DNA of 64,000 bases from Onchocerca volvulus (GCA_000499405.2 HG738138.1:6074888-6138887); one strand, 5' to 3'; positions 48,027 to 62,982 are shown, counted from the first letter of the stretch. Numbers and translations are program-made. Notes: generated by a model not told the origin, from the letters alone.

Positions 48027-51000
48027 TAAGCGTAGCCATGTTCAGACCAAACTTCATATCATCTTACCGTTATCCCCATAGAAATTTATTAATTTCAGCT
48101 GTCAAAAGTACTACGCAATAAGTTCAAGATTCTCTTGATGGTTGTTTCAAAAAATATGACTCATATTTTGTTTATTTCGCGGACATTATTTCAGCGAAAA
48201 AAATCCATCTACAAAAAGAAATATTAATAAAAGGAAAAAATTTTGTGTCACTGCTTGAATTTTTGTCAGACAAGATGAATTATTACTGCATGTAGAATAA
48301 TACTAATGCTGTACCTTCAGACAATGTTTTTTCTAGGATTTTCCTGAACATTAGGATGTTTGCCACAGTCCAGCAGAAACGTTTGCGTGAGATTTTTTTT
48401 TTTTTTGTTTCAAAATTTACACTATTCAGAAAGCTCATTCCAGTTGCTCAATTTTCTAAATAAACAAGTTGGAAAAGTTTTGCTAAAATTTCATTGTAAA
48501 AGGACAAACATCAGTTTATTGTTGGACACAGAAACTTTAGTATTGAGGATGTTCGCTATTTATGAAAGACTATATTATTCGTCTAAAGGTAAACAAGACA
48601 TTAAGTGGAGAGCTGGTAAACAAATCACGCTTTTAAGCTGGGAAGATCCAGAAAAGCTACGTAACGATAGATAAGGGGAATGAAGCATGATACTTATGAC
48701 ATTATTTTAAAACTGTTATCCGAGAAGGTACTGTCACTATTGCAACGCTGCCTCAATTAACTATTGGACAGTTGCGGTGAAATCTACAGAAGTGCTACTG
48801 ATACTCTGAAATTGACCAGTTTCGAAATGAAAATTCAGATGATCAAGAATCTAAAAATGTTTTTTGATTCTACCAATATTCAAGTTAGAAGTTCGTATTT
48901 TGGATGGCATTAAAGGTTAGATAAGATGCATTACATGCGGGTAATGTCAAGGAAAGAAATATCAATGTTGCAGAGTTCAATAATAAATTTTTTTTAAAAA
49001 ATCTGACTCTTTCCCGAGACTTCGAAAAAGTCCTTAATTCCTTGAGAAGAATACGAACACCAGTGCGTACAAGTTGGTCCCCATTGCGATGGTGACCTTT
49101 TCAGGTAAGGCTTTGTTCTCAACAGTAGCAATTTGGTTAGAACATGTTGTGTCCCAGATGGCGTGCTATACTCTGAGATATGAGTGTCAGCAGTGAATGA
49201 AACAATATAAATATAACAGTAATAGAGAGAGTGAAAGATGGAGATGGAGATAGAGAGAAGAGGAATCGCGTTAAGTACGGGAGGGGACGTCGAAATGTCA
49301 TGCGGGCATGAGAGGGGTCCGTTACGCTGTGGTGCTGATTGTTGTGAAGTTGCAAAATTGGTTGGTGAATAAGTTTGGCGTGTAATGGCAGTTATGCGAT
49401 CTGGGTGCTTGCGCTATTCAGTCAAGAAACTCTCATCTCTGGAATTGTGAATCACTTAGTATCTTTCGGTAAACTGAGGTTAACTTAACGAAAGTTTTCT
49501 ATGGTCAATTCAACGTTACTTAGTAAACAAACATTGCATTCACAAATTGAAGTTTTCCAGACAAGCGATTGTCCTTTTGGTCGAATATGATAAATTGTTA
49601 GACTTATTACTAGTGATCGGATAATATTACATATATCTACTTTTGGCGCCTATCTAATGCGAACATAATTATAGCTCTTGCAACAGAGCCGTTTTATCGG
49701 CTGTGCGAACTGGATTGGACTGTTTGGACACATTTCTTGCATAACCTTTGTAATCAGATAAAATTGAAGAAACAAACAACACAAATTTCGTTGAAGATTT
49801 TGGCACTTGATTTGCTTTCTTCAAATTAAGCTAGAACTACCTTGAAAGTTAGTTAATGTCTGAACTTTCGAAAAGAAAGTTTGTTTCATTTGAGCTGAAT
49901 CATCCTTCCATTTGCTGCAATCTTTCCATCATTTGCTCCCAACTCTTTGTGATCACACAGTTTTACTTTTTGCAAGATGTTCAGCTTTTCAACTGTCAGA
50001 TCATTTCTCTTCCAGCCATTAGTTGAGCTCTCAACAGTTTCCGTTAAACATTAAAAAGCTGGGAACGTCTTTTCATATTTGAGAGAAATATTTTTGATTG
50101 CTTATGTAAGAAATCGAGTTTATTCTATTTCAATTTTTGTATTGTGATACGACAAGTGTTGATAAGAAAAGAAGCGGTTGAATACTTTACATATGGCAGA
50201 GAACTATACGTTATCTTTTGAAATTTAGGCTGGTATATGAATTGCACCACTCATATAGACTAAGCTTAGGTTTATGAGCTTGAAAAAGCAGGATGTTTCG
50301 GAAGAATATCATTTGAATTGGTGTGTATTATGTTTTTCTTCGCCATCCAAACTTTGCAAATGATGAAAAAGTCACTCTATTATTACAAAAAGTTAAAAAG
50401 CAATAGTTAAGAGGATTTAGAAAGTTAAAGAGCAATAATCAAAAGGAATTGTTAGCAGATCATTGAAAGTATGACGCATTTGGTAATTAGAAAAGTATAA
50501 AAGTTTTATCTTTAACGGAATTGATTGTATAGATTTTTGACATGTACTACTGGAAAGGAATGATATTCAGTCTTAGTATGAAAGGAAAAACCAAGATTAG
50601 GAAGTTGAATTATTGAAATGAGAACGATTTTGATGTGAAGTTTTGATGTTTTTTTAAAAGTTTGATGTTGGAAAAGGGTGAAATTCACTAAAATAAATAT
50701 ATTTGTTTTTAAAAGTTGAATTCATTTTCGTATAGTCCTCTGTTACATTACATATTGTTCATTTCAGGACTGTTTGCAACGTTGATTGAGATCCGACCAG
50801 AATTGTTTCACCATGCTGGTAGAGCTACTGAAAATAAGACGCTGATTTGACAGATATTCTTCAATGATTCTGTGAATAGATGTCGTAGTATAAAAAACTT
50901 TATTATGAAAAGATTTTTGCAGCTGTTTAGCCATCAATGATACCGTGATTTAGAAATGCTCCCATATCATATCGCTGATGTTAACGGAAATTAATTACGT

Positions 51001-54000
51001 ACTGTAATGTTAGCATAAGTTAAAGTGAGCTTTTTAAATCTTCCTGAAAGGTGGTTTCCTGGACTTTTTCTTTGTATTAAATTGTAGCATTGATTTATCA
51101 AATCTTTTATAAATGATCAGATATCGATCGATTCTTTATTTAATTGGACGTAAAATACATGGATAAATTGCTGTTGTTGAACTGCAGAACAAGCTATAAC
51201 GATAAAGGCAACATATTGGGAAGTATATCTTAATGTGGTCTTCATGAAATCCCGAAAATCAGTGAAAGAAATATTGGTGGAAAAGGAAAAGTCAGTATTA
51301 TTTTTAATTTAGGACATCATGCATAATGGTAATGTTCTTTGGTTGAAATTAAAAATTCGTCTGAAATCCGATGAAATTCTTTACAGAATACATATTAATA
51401 AGGAAAACTAGGCTAAGGATGATGCAACTCTCATTATTACCGGTGCTGTTGTAATAGAAATAAGATTCATTCTTCTCTCGGAAATTTATCAATGCTGATT
51501 AACAATTCCTACCAGCCGTTTAACTAGAAGACTGAAAGATAGTTTTGCAACATCTATGAAAGGATTTTCTACTTCTGAAGTATAATAGAATTGTTCTAAC
51601 ACAAGTTTTCAAGTATTGTGATAATTTGAAAATTTTGGTTAGGTGAGGAAATATGTGTATGAAGTATGGTAACTCATTTTTAGTAAGAATGAAAAATGTC
51701 CTTATTACTGCAACAGACATTAACTTCAACATTGTGAAAAATTGAGTTGTAACTCTGTAACAGTTATAACTTTCTTGAGATAAAATCAACTCGTCCGAAG
51801 AATTACACACTTGTTAAAAAGGATGAGAATAGTACTGGTTCCTCAATGATTTGCTTCATCTTCATATATCGGCTTCATATATCGACTGTTAATGGGATAT
51901 TTAAATTTGGGGAAATTTGTTTTGATTACTCGAAAACATTCATACTTTGATCAGTTCGTTTCTCTGCTTTCACTTGATTGAACAGTTTCTGATCATGGCA
52001 AAGTTGCTTTTGATTTTTTCCAAGTTCATGCATTCTTATAATTACCTATGTTAAAAAGATATGAAGGTATGAAAGGACTGGATTATTTTGCAGAAAATCC
52101 ATTCTCAATGTACGGCGTCTGATTATTACAATTGTTTTCGGCATGTAATAATCAATAACTGCTGCTGGCTGTAGAATAATTGCTGAAATGGTATTGTTAC
52201 AAGTTTTAGAATGCAGCATTCAGTTTCTATATACTACCCTAAAAAAATGACTCATTTTCCGAGATCTCAAGATACAACTTCTCTGGACGTACTCTCTTTT
52301 TTGCTTTTTTCGTCCATTTCTGCATTTTCTACTATTACACTGATCTTTTTTTTTTTTTTTCATTATAGTTCGGTAAAAAATTGTTCTCAATTCTTAACTT
52401 AAAATGATTGCTAGCAGAATGATCTTCCATGTTTCATTCATGAAAACCTAGCAAATAATTTTCATAGTTATTTTTATTTTCGTTTAAGCTTTTTGTCTTC
52501 TCTTTTCCCCCTTTATTTTTTTCCCAGTCTTCTAAATAATCTGATATGCATACGACATCTATGCTTATATTGAGGAGAAATATCTAGAAATATTCATTTT
52601 TGTAACAGTGTTAAATTCTTTCAAGATTAATATTTTGAAATTAGTCAATCCGATAGATGCATTTTTACAAATCTCATCATGTTCATTTACGTCGAATTTA
52701 TATTTAACACTTTTTTCATGTTCTAAAATCTAATGTAGGATAAAGAATCGATTTTCTATCAAAAAAATAAATTTTTGTTAAAATATTACTCGTCGTTTAA
52801 TTTTCACCTTGTGTAAGAATTATGTAACTTTCATAATATTCTTATCTCTCTACTACGAATTCAGAATCCATAAAACTCGTGAATTGCAAAAGGCAATTTT
52901 TTTCTCCTAAGAAGTCTAAAAATAGCGGGTTTTAGGTTTCCGACTGAAAACTTGTGCAGGTTCTTTTTGTTCTTTCACTTTGAGTGCACAAGCATATTTG
53001 TATAACTGATGAAAGAACTTTAGCATAGGGTTTCCAAATTCTTCCGAAAAATTGGAAATCTGATACATTCCAGAAAATTACTCTGTACCAAAAAAATAGC
53101 TGATTTGCGATAAATGGTTTTTCATTTTAACGGGAAGTTATGTTTTTTTTGGTTTCAAATTCTTGTGCACCTCTGCTTGTTTGGTAACTTGTCAAAAGCT
53201 GAATATGAATTGATTCAGAGAGGCAAAGAATTTTAGCAAAGGTAATCTGTTTTAGATGCATAAGCGTAAAAATGGTTTGTTATTGATAATTTTTCAGAAA
53301 AATGCTGGTTTTTGTGGTTTCTTCATTATGATAACGTTCATCTGCAGTTGGATATTTTACTTGTTTTTCATATAAATCGAAATTTTGCAAAAGGATCTTA
53401 CTAGTGGTAGCAGTAAAAAAAGATTTGTTTCTGATTCATAAATATATAAGAAAGTTGGGCAACTTTTTCGTTTTATCTATTTTTCGATGCCAGCTACATG
53501 TGTTATTTTCTCGAAATTATTCGACAAGTGGCCGCATTCTCATGCTAGTGAATTGGGATTATGCAGCTAAGGAACCTGTTTCCTGTTAACTTTGAAGGGC
53601 CTTTACTTCTCAGTCTACAATGCGATGTAAGAGATGAATTGAACTTGTAATAGTTTCCTTCATAATTTTTATCCATTATCACCGTCTGTATCAAGTGACA
53701 GACTATTGCTTTTTTTAACAGAGTTTTTTGTTTTATGGCTTTCAAGGCAAAAAAAAAAGAAATTTACATTACTCGTTTTTCTAGAAGAATTTCTAGTGAT
53801 ATATAAGATGGAGAATACATATCCTTTTCTGTGTGTCTCTGCTATTGAGCAACATATAATTTGTAAATTAAGAATAGTGCATTATAATAATTTGGAATTA
53901 GGTTGTGAGACTGGAAAATATTGAGTTTTAGGTTGTGTTTTTCCGTAATATCAATATTTTTCCGATTTCGTATTGCACGATTTGGCTGATACATCTGGAA

Positions 54001-54954
54001 TTGAAATTTTTCTTCTCTCAGCAGCATTCCGAATGTGAGCTCCGAATGCTTTCTCACTTCATTTGTGAGCTGATACGATCTATAAATCACAGAATAATAA
54101 ATTCTTTGTTACAAATCCATTGTATTTCACTACCTGAATAACAATTTCCTTCTCTTCATCTTTAGTTCTATAGATTTCATTGATTTGAGATAAAGATATT
54201 TCAGCAATTTCCATAATCGGATGCAAATATTGAATACAATCGACATTGGCTAAAAAGACAACCCCATTCTGATATCATGTTGTTATATAAATGGTTCGTT
54301 GGATAATATCGATGGTTTTCATTTCTGAGAGATCAACCTGCTGAGTGGTAGATATCACGATGAAAGCTATCCGATACTTTGAATAAACTCTTATTGATGG
54401 GTTGGTTGGTGCGTACTGTCATTTGATGGATGAGATATCGGTTGTTGCATTCAGGGCTGTGCAGGAGAGGGAATGAGTATGGATTTTGGATACGATGGTA
54501 CTGTAGAGATTGCATTATATAAGTAGGTTGTGGAAGTCTGTGGTTTTGCAAGAATGCATTGGAAGGATATGTTAAGGTATTTATTGCTTTACGTCTGATG
54601 ATATTTTGTTAGAACTGAACTCTGATTTATCTGTTATGCTTGAGCAACATATTATTGAAATTTGAGCTTCGTATTGGGACTATCTTGAATTTATCCGGTA
54701 AATCGGTAGTATTCGTGGCACTTTGTTGAGACATTTTACGGCAACACTTTATTGTTCTTTTTTTAGCAGACATGGCTATTGTTCGATTCTCTTCTTTATT
54801 GCTTTTTTCGTCTAGACCTAGTATGCTTTTTTCTCTAGTGCAAAATACTCGACATTCCCATGCATTGTGGTTTCCAGATGCAAAGTTCCAGCATGAGTTC
54901 AAAGTTTGTTTTTCTTAAGAATATGCAATTATGTGTGTTAGAAAATATGTCTGT

Positions 54955-54955
<1 letters not shown>

Positions 54956-54988
<33 letters not shown>
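54956..54988. repeat. (TA)n microsatellite
   Basis: TATATATATATATGTATATATATATATATATA, about 33 bases with one G interruption, 66 bases before the first clear NDUFS2 exon. It may lie in the first NDUFS2 intron. Confidence 0.85.
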
Positions 54989-55053
54989 ATTTTTCAAACG
55001 AACTCTATATTGTATTGTATTCCGCAAAGGGAACTAATTAGTACATAGTTTAG

Positions 55054-58000
55054 AAGGCAAGTGTATTGGGTCATATTTGGGCGCCAAAAGCAACTGAATA
55101 TGAGAAACAGGTTGGAACGAGCAACATATTAGAAGAATATTGCAGAAGACCGAGAATTTCAGATATTACAGAATGCAATGAAAAGCCGCTGCATTATTAT
55201 CTTTTGAACTTCGGTCCTCAACATCCAGCAGCTCATGGTGTACTGCGATTGGTTTTAGAGTTAGATAATGAAGTTCGTCTACTATTTCATATTCTTTTTT
55301 TTTATAGTTGATTGTAGCATGGTTGTTCACTGTTCATATTTACATCTTATAGATGGTAATGAAGGCAGTACCCCACGTTGGGTTACTGCATCGTGGCACA
55401 GAAAAGTTGATTGAATACAAAACGTATACTCAAGCACTTCCATATTTTGATCGTTTGGATTATATCACGATGCTCACAAATGAACAAGGCTTTGCACTAG
55501 CTGTTGAAAAGTTGTTGGGAATTGAAATACCGCTTCGAGCTAAGTGGATTCGCAGTTTGTTTTTTCCTGGCTTGTAAAAATTTATCATATTACTTTAATC
55601 TATGGGTTAGAGCTTGAATTTTTGCAGCGTTATTCGCCGAATTAAATCGTATTGCAAATCACACGTTTAGTATTGTGACTCATGCACTCGATATTGGTGC
55701 TATGACTCCTTTATTCTGGATGTTTGAGGAACGTGAAAAACTGTTCGAATTTAAGTAAAGGCTTTTCTATTTACATTTTATAGAACTGATTTCGATTTGC
55801 TATCTTCTATATACTATATAGTACATTGTGTTTTAAGAAGCCATTTTGTAAGATTCGTTTGTCGGCGAAACGAACGTCATATCTTATTGTTAGAATTTTC
55901 GTTTTTTGCTTGACTATAACGACATATGCTATGTCACTTGCTAACTGGAGATTTCTCTTTTTTTTAAAGTTGTTCTGAAATGGTAAAATTTTATGTCCCA
56001 TCACTTCAGCATGTCAAATTTCTTCTTTTTCTAGCAGTTACGGCTAGTAACTTGTGTCTTTGCTTCCGACTTATGTACTTGAAGTTGTGCGTGTAGTTTG
56101 TTTCTTTCATGTTCCGGATTTGTGCTGCTTCGTTGCAGAATCTCTGATTGGAAATTGTGCAGGAAATTAATATCCCGTTTTTCCAATCATAATAGGTAGC
56201 ATTTCAGATTTGATTAGTACGGAATATATCTTACAGAAAAAAAAAAAAAAGAAAGAAAAAAACTGAGGTGATGAAATATGGATGTGTTTCGAGTAAGTTC
56301 AGAACTTCCATAATTTCCTTGGCTTAACCAGTTGTTGACAGAGTCTTGCCTCTACTTTAAAAGTGACACTGGTTTAACAGCGAATACTTTTTATATGTTC
56401 CGTCTAATTAGTTTATGGAGAAAATAGTCGAAGTTTATACTCTTTTCATCCTTCTAATAATTTTAAAGTTATTCCTGTGTGGTGTTGGTGGTTTTTGGGA
56501 TATATGAATCCTTTTTCTTTGATCCTTTTTGAAACATTTCAGAAATTTAGTGAGCTATCGGAACGTTTAGTGAGCTATCGGTAATCATTAACAGTAATCC
56601 GTAATTGTATTTTCATTTCATCGTTTTCTTTCATCTTTCGTACTTTTTTTCTCGTCATCGCTTTCCTCGTTGAAGGAATCAGTATGGAGATGTCTCTGAG
56701 GACATTTCTAATATTATTAAGAAAGTGACATATGTTATTCAAATTTTCACATTTAATGCAGTCATCTCTTAATTTTTCGGTTTCGCGGACTCCAGTTTTC
56801 TCTGTGTTTTTTCTTTTTTGCGACGTTCAGTTTAAATCTTCCCTACGACTATTGAGTTGGATTTAATAGTAAAAACTGATTTCAGAAAACGCCTTAAACA
56901 TAATAGAGACATAGATTTGTACAGACTATTTTTTCATGTTGTTATGCCAGAGACGACTTCTTTTGAGAAAAGCCTTGCAGTGATTTTTTGAAGCTACTCA
57001 CTATTAACAATAAACCGTCCATTTTGTATTCGTTGTTCTTGAATTGCTCACAAAAAAATTGTAGTAATATCTTAAGATCAGGTAATACACCCTTCGATTC
57101 GTTTTGTGTATTGGGCATGTCGATAGATATTCTATGGATTTCGTTTAGGAAGCATCTCATGTATTCATTATCCTACTGCAATCTAAATGCTATGCGTATT
57201 AACATATTTGATGACAAAAAAAATTAAAATGGCCATCTCTCACTGCCAGAATCTAACCAATTGTTCATAGCTAGTCCTAGAGGTGCACAGAATACTCGTG
57301 TTTTTTGTGCCTCTTCAATTTTTTCTGTTTGACTACTTATCAATGAGACTTATCATTCATGATTTGGTGACAAGCCTGCTTTCAGTGAGAGAGTCTCAGG
57401 AGCAAGGATGCATGTGAATTATATAAGACCAGGTGGTGTGGCATATGACTTGCCATTGGGTTTGCTAGACGACATATATGATTGGGCCATCCAGTTTCCA
57501 CAACGTATCGATACGATGGAAGACATGCTTACTGAAAATCGAATTTGGAAGGTGACATTTCTTTTATTTTTAATGACTTCTTTTCTGTTTGATAATGTAT
57601 GACAAAATCTTTTCTGTTTGATTTTTTCTACTTTTTTTTAACATTTAACAGGGAAGCTAAAATATTAAATTATATCTTAACTTTCTTGATTAAAGCAATA
57701 CTTACTGAAGGCAACGAACTTACTCATTTGTCTTTAATTATGAATATCATTTATGATTTTGGTCATATAATTATAAATCTGTTGTGGAGCATTTTTTTCC
57801 AATTATAGAGTCGTACGCTTGATATTGGCTTGGTATCAGCAGCGGATGCACAAAATTTAGGTTTCTCGGGGATTATGCTACGTGGATCTGGAGTTAAGTA
57901 TGACGTAAGAAAGACAGCACCTTATGAAGTTTACGATCAGATCGAGTTCGATGTTCCTGTTGGAACAAAGGGCGACTGTTATGATCGGTAGGCAATCAGC

Positions 58001-59343
58001 AAGAAAAGAATATAGAAAAAGTATATGGTTTGTTGTAGTTTTCTCTTCGTTAATGTAAGTGTAATTACAGGATTTTTCAGTTCATTTTCGTATTTGGATT
58101 GAATTATTTTTAGTTATCTATGTCGGCTTGAAGAAATTCGTCAGAGTCTGAGGATTATACTACACTGCCTGAACAAAATGCCTTCAGGAGAAATTAAGGT
58201 AGATGATCACAAAGTTGTGCCACCTAAACGAAGCGAGATGAAGGTTAGAAAAACTCTCAGGTTCCTTTTTATATTGAAGTTCAAGTTCGATTAATTTTCG
58301 CATTTTTGGAAATATTTGCAGAATACCATGGAATCGCTCATACATCATTTTAAATTCTTCTCTGAAGGTTATCAAGTACCACCGGGTAGCTGTTATGTTC
58401 CTATAGAAGCTCCTAATGGCGAATATGGCACTTATTTAGTTGCAGATGGGACATCAAAGCCATATCGATGCTTTATACGAGGTCCCGGGTAAGCCGTTTT
58501 TTCTATATACTTTTTTTTTTTTATATAACTGTTAACGGTAAACTTTGCTATTAATTTGTAACAATGTGTTGCCTGTAGATTTACAGAAACAATTGTTCTC
58601 TTAATTTATTTACTGAAAAAAGCTGACTTAGTAGTGAAGGACGAGGTAATATGGTAGCAGGGAATATGAAGTTGTAGGAGGAACCGTGGAGATTTTTGCT
58701 GTGGGATCGTTTAAAAGAAACTGGTTTTTTTAAAAAGACAAATTTGTTTATCATTCTTTTAAATGTTTGATTTTACAGCTTGCATAGAGTTCAACTGGAT
58801 ACTTTTAGTTATAATTATGCAAAATAGTTGCAGAAGTTCTGTTTTTCGTTCCGACCGACATTTTGTTGTAGATAGGATCTACTTGGCTTGTACAGGTTTT
58901 ACTTCAATCTGAAACTATAAATTGTAAAGTATGATTCATTATCTCTTGTGCTATGTCCTTCTTTGTCAAACAGTTTCTGACACTTTGAGCGAACCACGAT
59001 AAGAAATTTAAGGTTTTATAATTTCCTGTAAATTTGTTTGCTTATTTTATTAGATGGTCCATGTAATACTTAATTACGGAACGAAAATGATATCAGCTAA
59101 ATTGATGTTAATTTAACATGAATTAAGAATTAAAAATGAAGATGCGTTTTCAGTTTATGATTAAGCGGATAAAAAAAAACTGTGAATTGTATGAACTGTT
59201 TGGTATTTTGAATTATTTGAACTTGAACTTGCAGATTTGCGCATTTGGCTGGTTTACCCCACTTAACATATATGAGTATGATCTCTGATGTAGTGGCAGT
59301 CATCGGTACATTGGATATTGTTTTTGGTGAAGTGGATCGTTGA
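55054..59343 (+). CDS. NDUFS2: NADH:ubiquinone oxidoreductase 49-kDa subunit (complex I, NDUFS2), N-terminal exon unresolved
   Basis: Core subunit of mitochondrial complex I that forms the quinone-binding pocket (C. elegans gas-1 and its paralogue). Eight exons: 55054-55272, 55353-55554, 55628-55754, 57386-57551, 57809-57987, 58114-58243, 58322-58488, 59235-59343; 432 codons excluding stop, close to the mature human subunit. Family hallmarks are intact: [141 protein letters not shown] and the C-terminal VFGEVDR. The first exon begins at an acceptor (agtttag) in phase 0 and has no ATG, so the mitochondrial presequence is encoded upstream; two weak candidates are given in findings. The 1.6 kb intron 3 is unusually long for this gene. 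Confidence 0.93.
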
Positions 59344-62300
59344 ACGTTGCGAAAATTGAATCTAGTTTCCAAAGCATCGATTCATGTGATTCTGTTATGT
59401 TCATGTTTGTTTTTTGATGTAGCATCTAACAAGCATTTATGAGGAAAAATATTTGCATATCATTATTTTTTCTCTATAAAGGGAATTAAGATCCGATATT
59501 GTTTGGTTGCATTCTTTACACTTATTCATTTATTTATTTATTGATTTATTACTTTGTCGTTTTGTTTCTAATATCATCTTTCAGGAGGAATCTGAACTAA
59601 CTATTCCAGTTATGAATTTGCGTAAAAATTTCATTTTAATCGTATATATAATGTGTAAATTGAAGTGAGAAAATAGAATAATACTTGTACATTAAAATAA
59701 TTTTTAAACACAATAAAAATATGTATGTATATACGAATAACTGTTCTGCTCAGATGCGATTGTATCATGCATCAAATTGAGATATCGTTTTCATTCTGAA
59801 CATTAATTTTACTACTATTATTAGCTATTGCTGCTGTATTCTAAATGCGGTAGCGTTTTATAATAAAGAAAACAAAAATATTTTAAAATCTGAATCCAGT
59901 GAACAGCCCTGCATCGTCAACGATATAGTTATGAATGAATGTTTGATTTAGAAGTTGAGATTTATTTGTTATATATATATATATTTGTATATAAACTGAG
60001 GAGAATTTCCATACTTTGAGAGATAATGGATAGAGTTACTTCCATTCAGATTTCCAAACCGACTTTCGCCCTAAGCCATTATTTCCAAAAGGGGAAGTAT
60101 TGACAGATGTTTCAGCAAGTTTGAATTGGACTGTTTAATTTGAACAAATTTTTGCTTCATTGTGATCTGTGGATATTGTGTTAGGTGGGACTGAGCCTTG
60201 ATTTGGGTTTCGTATTTTTGTCTAATTTTCTTTTTACAGAAAGTAAGGTTCAGTTATATTGTGTTGAACCATTTGGAATCGTGATATGTACATCATTATC
60301 CTTCGCTATTGGGTTTTTGGAATCATTCTTGCTTATTGGTCGGGGGACTTTTTCGCAAATTCCTCCTTTTTCTACCAGCTTTTCGTGCACTTGCCTTTAT
60401 GTAAAATTTGGAAGTAGTTTAAATAAAATCCAATACTTCTGAATGGAAATGCTGCTTACAGGTGTTATGTTGAAGGAACTTGGCAGTAAAACGTAACTGT
60501 GTTTGACGCATCAGTTTGATCTTTGGACTAGTACGGCATGTCGAAACTTTCGCGATTCACTCGTGAAGATGAGTAGTTATTCGTAATAAGTCGACTGGAA
60601 GATATATTCGATGAATACCTCTTCAATTTCAAAATCTCATCTCGACCGTTCGCTTTTAACTTTTCAATTTTCGAAAACTCCATTGGTTGTGTAAAATTAT
60701 GCTATGATAGTGACTGTTGGCTTTCAAGTAGTTCACATCTTCTTTGATCTTGTTTCCCTACACTTCATACTTTTATGTGAGGTAGGAGAATAAGAAAGTT
60801 CTGGGAGAAAATATGGCACTATATTTTATTGATTTCGACAAGAAACTGTTTCAACTGTTATGCCATCCTGAGACCATTTTTTATGATTGCAACATACTGA
60901 TGTTTTCGAGATTGGTTTATTTTCTCTTTTTTATATTATAAAAAATTTGTGGCGAAAAATGACATGCATCTTTTCCTCTTCACATGATTTCTAGCTGCAG
61001 ATTCTTGAATGAAAGTTCCGTAAGAGCATAGAAACTGAAAACTTGTTAAATTCCATAATTTTGCTCCTTCCTTCTCTCTGATTCATTTCGGCTAGTCATA
61101 CTTATGGATTATGCAATCGAAATGTGTTGTGAAGCGAAAATCAATATTATGATATTAAAGCCTCTTTACAGTTTCCATTGTACCGAAGTTTCTACATGAT
61201 TAATTATATCCCTTAATAACTGGTAGTAAAATGATGATGAACTTAATTAATAGTGATTATGTCATTTTTAGTGTTTATTTCCTAGCAAACATAATCCGAT
61301 CTCCACTGTAATTTTTCTATAAGTGCGGTTTTATTTTAGCTTTTTGTCTTCGCAGCGTGGATCAGAGCTGCGGCTATTATTGTAAAATTTTTTGTGTGTT
61401 GTTTATTTATTTCTTTTTTTTTTTAGTATTGTTTGTGTCCTTTTTCGAATAACATAACAATTTTTAACAAAGAAGTCACGTATTGCTGTTATTGCATTTT
61501 AAGATGAAACCTATTTGCTCATTTCATGCTGTTTTCGGGAGAAATTTTATTTACAGAGTAATGGAAGTGGATTGTGCTACAGGACGGTGGTATTGAGTAA
61601 GATGTATGATATTGATCGAAAGTGAGAACTGCAGATGTGTGAGAGTTCCGGTAATAAAGGAACGAGTGGAAAGCATTGGAGAATCAGAAACCTACTATAT
61701 CAGCAAGAAAAATAGGAGGAGACAAGAAGCCTAATGCGAACTTCTCTTTCGTGCAGAAGTCTCGACGCTCTCCCACCATTTTACAGAAGCATTGAACGTT
61801 TTGCATTTTGCTCACCGTCGAGATACAGGACATTTTATAGAGTTTGCCAGGGCTATCCCATGTCATCTAATGACTTCATATTAGTGACTGATCCCAGTCA
61901 TAGCAGCTGCAATACACACAGATATCTTTTCAAATTTTAAACTTGAATATTGAGAGATGGAGTTGTTCAGGTATAGCCACAGCGTTATTGACAGTTTAAT
62001 TAAAACTTCCATTTATCATTACTAAAAACGTAACGTGAGAAGAATATACTGCTCATAGTCTTTCATATGGCTCATTTAGCAGATATGCAGACATTCGATT
62101 AGTTTCAGAATAAATATGTATGTGTATATTTTATTCTAAGGGTATGACTATATACGAAGAATTTGTTCTTTAATGTGATTTTTATGCAAATTTCAGTTCT
62201 GACGCATGCTCTTAATGAGAAATTTGCATAACAGGAAAGTTTTTCATGCAATAACTAGAGCAGTCGTACATTGTTTTCTGGTAACTGTTTTTTTGTGGCT

Positions 62301-62982
62301 GTGTTCTCTCAATTTATTTTCAAAAAGTAGTGTTCCTAATACTTTTTCCAGGATCTTGTACATTTGTTTTATATGTCGCGTTCTCTATGAATGCAATAGT
62401 TTAAAATGCTGAGCTTCATGTCACATTCTAGTACCTCTGTTGTAATACACGGATTTTTTTTTTAAATAGATAAATAGAAAAGAAACGAAACGCCATCACT
62501 TATAAGTTAGGCCAGAGGGGTAAATTTAGGGAATGTTTTTGTATTGATCTCTGGCACGTGATTTGAGGATTGTTGGGATGTTGTAAATACTTGTAGTCTG
62601 ATCATTTCGCTTATTATGAAAACTCGAATATAGCGCAGGATTGGGGTTAAATCTGGAGTTACATTTAAATTTAAAATGAACGCAGCTCTATTCTAGGCTT
62701 TGTCTTAGGCTTATTATTGGTTTAAATCTTAACTTTGGCTCTTGGCTTAAGAGAATATAAACCTCTTCAATAGAAACATTCCAGTTTGTAAGTTGGACTT
62801 TGTTGGATTTAATATTGAGTTACCGGTAATATGATACATTTGTACAAAATAATCAACTGTTAGTCCTCGGTAGTCTTCCTGATCTAGTCGATGTTTAGTA
62901 ATGGATATTTTTACGTTGCGAGTTTTGCGTTCATGTTAGTCTTTTCCAAAGGTAATGGGTTTGATTGTACCTATGTTGCAGG
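59344..62982. other. Intergenic region between NDUFS2 and the last gene
   Basis: About 3.6 kb. AATAAA at 59712 is a likely NDUFS2 poly-A signal. A short (TA)n run lies at 59971-59983. Open frames at 60185-60442 and 61734-61940 have no family signature. The right part should hold the promoter, and possibly non-coding 5' exons, of the next gene. Confidence 0.5.
59712..59717 (+). terminator. Candidate polyadenylation signal of NDUFS2
   Basis: AATAAA, about 370 bases after the NDUFS2 stop codon. No closer canonical hexamer was noticed; variants cannot be excluded. Confidence 0.35.

Larger units (their letters stand above)
47633..55053. other. Long intergenic region between divergent TBCK and NDUFS2
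   Basis: About 7.4 kb, the largest gap in the window; it should contain both promoters and the missing 5' exon(s) of NDUFS2. Contents noticed: a direct repeat pair (47901-47940 and 47986-48026), a 104-codon frame at 48360-48674, a G-rich purine stretch at 49200-49320, and a (TA)n microsatellite at 54956-54988. No complete gene with a recognisable product was found. Confidence 0.5.

Noticed and set aside
54333..54551. 72-codon minus-strand frame upstream of NDUFS2
   Set aside because: No similarity to a known family and on the opposite strand; no splice partners found.
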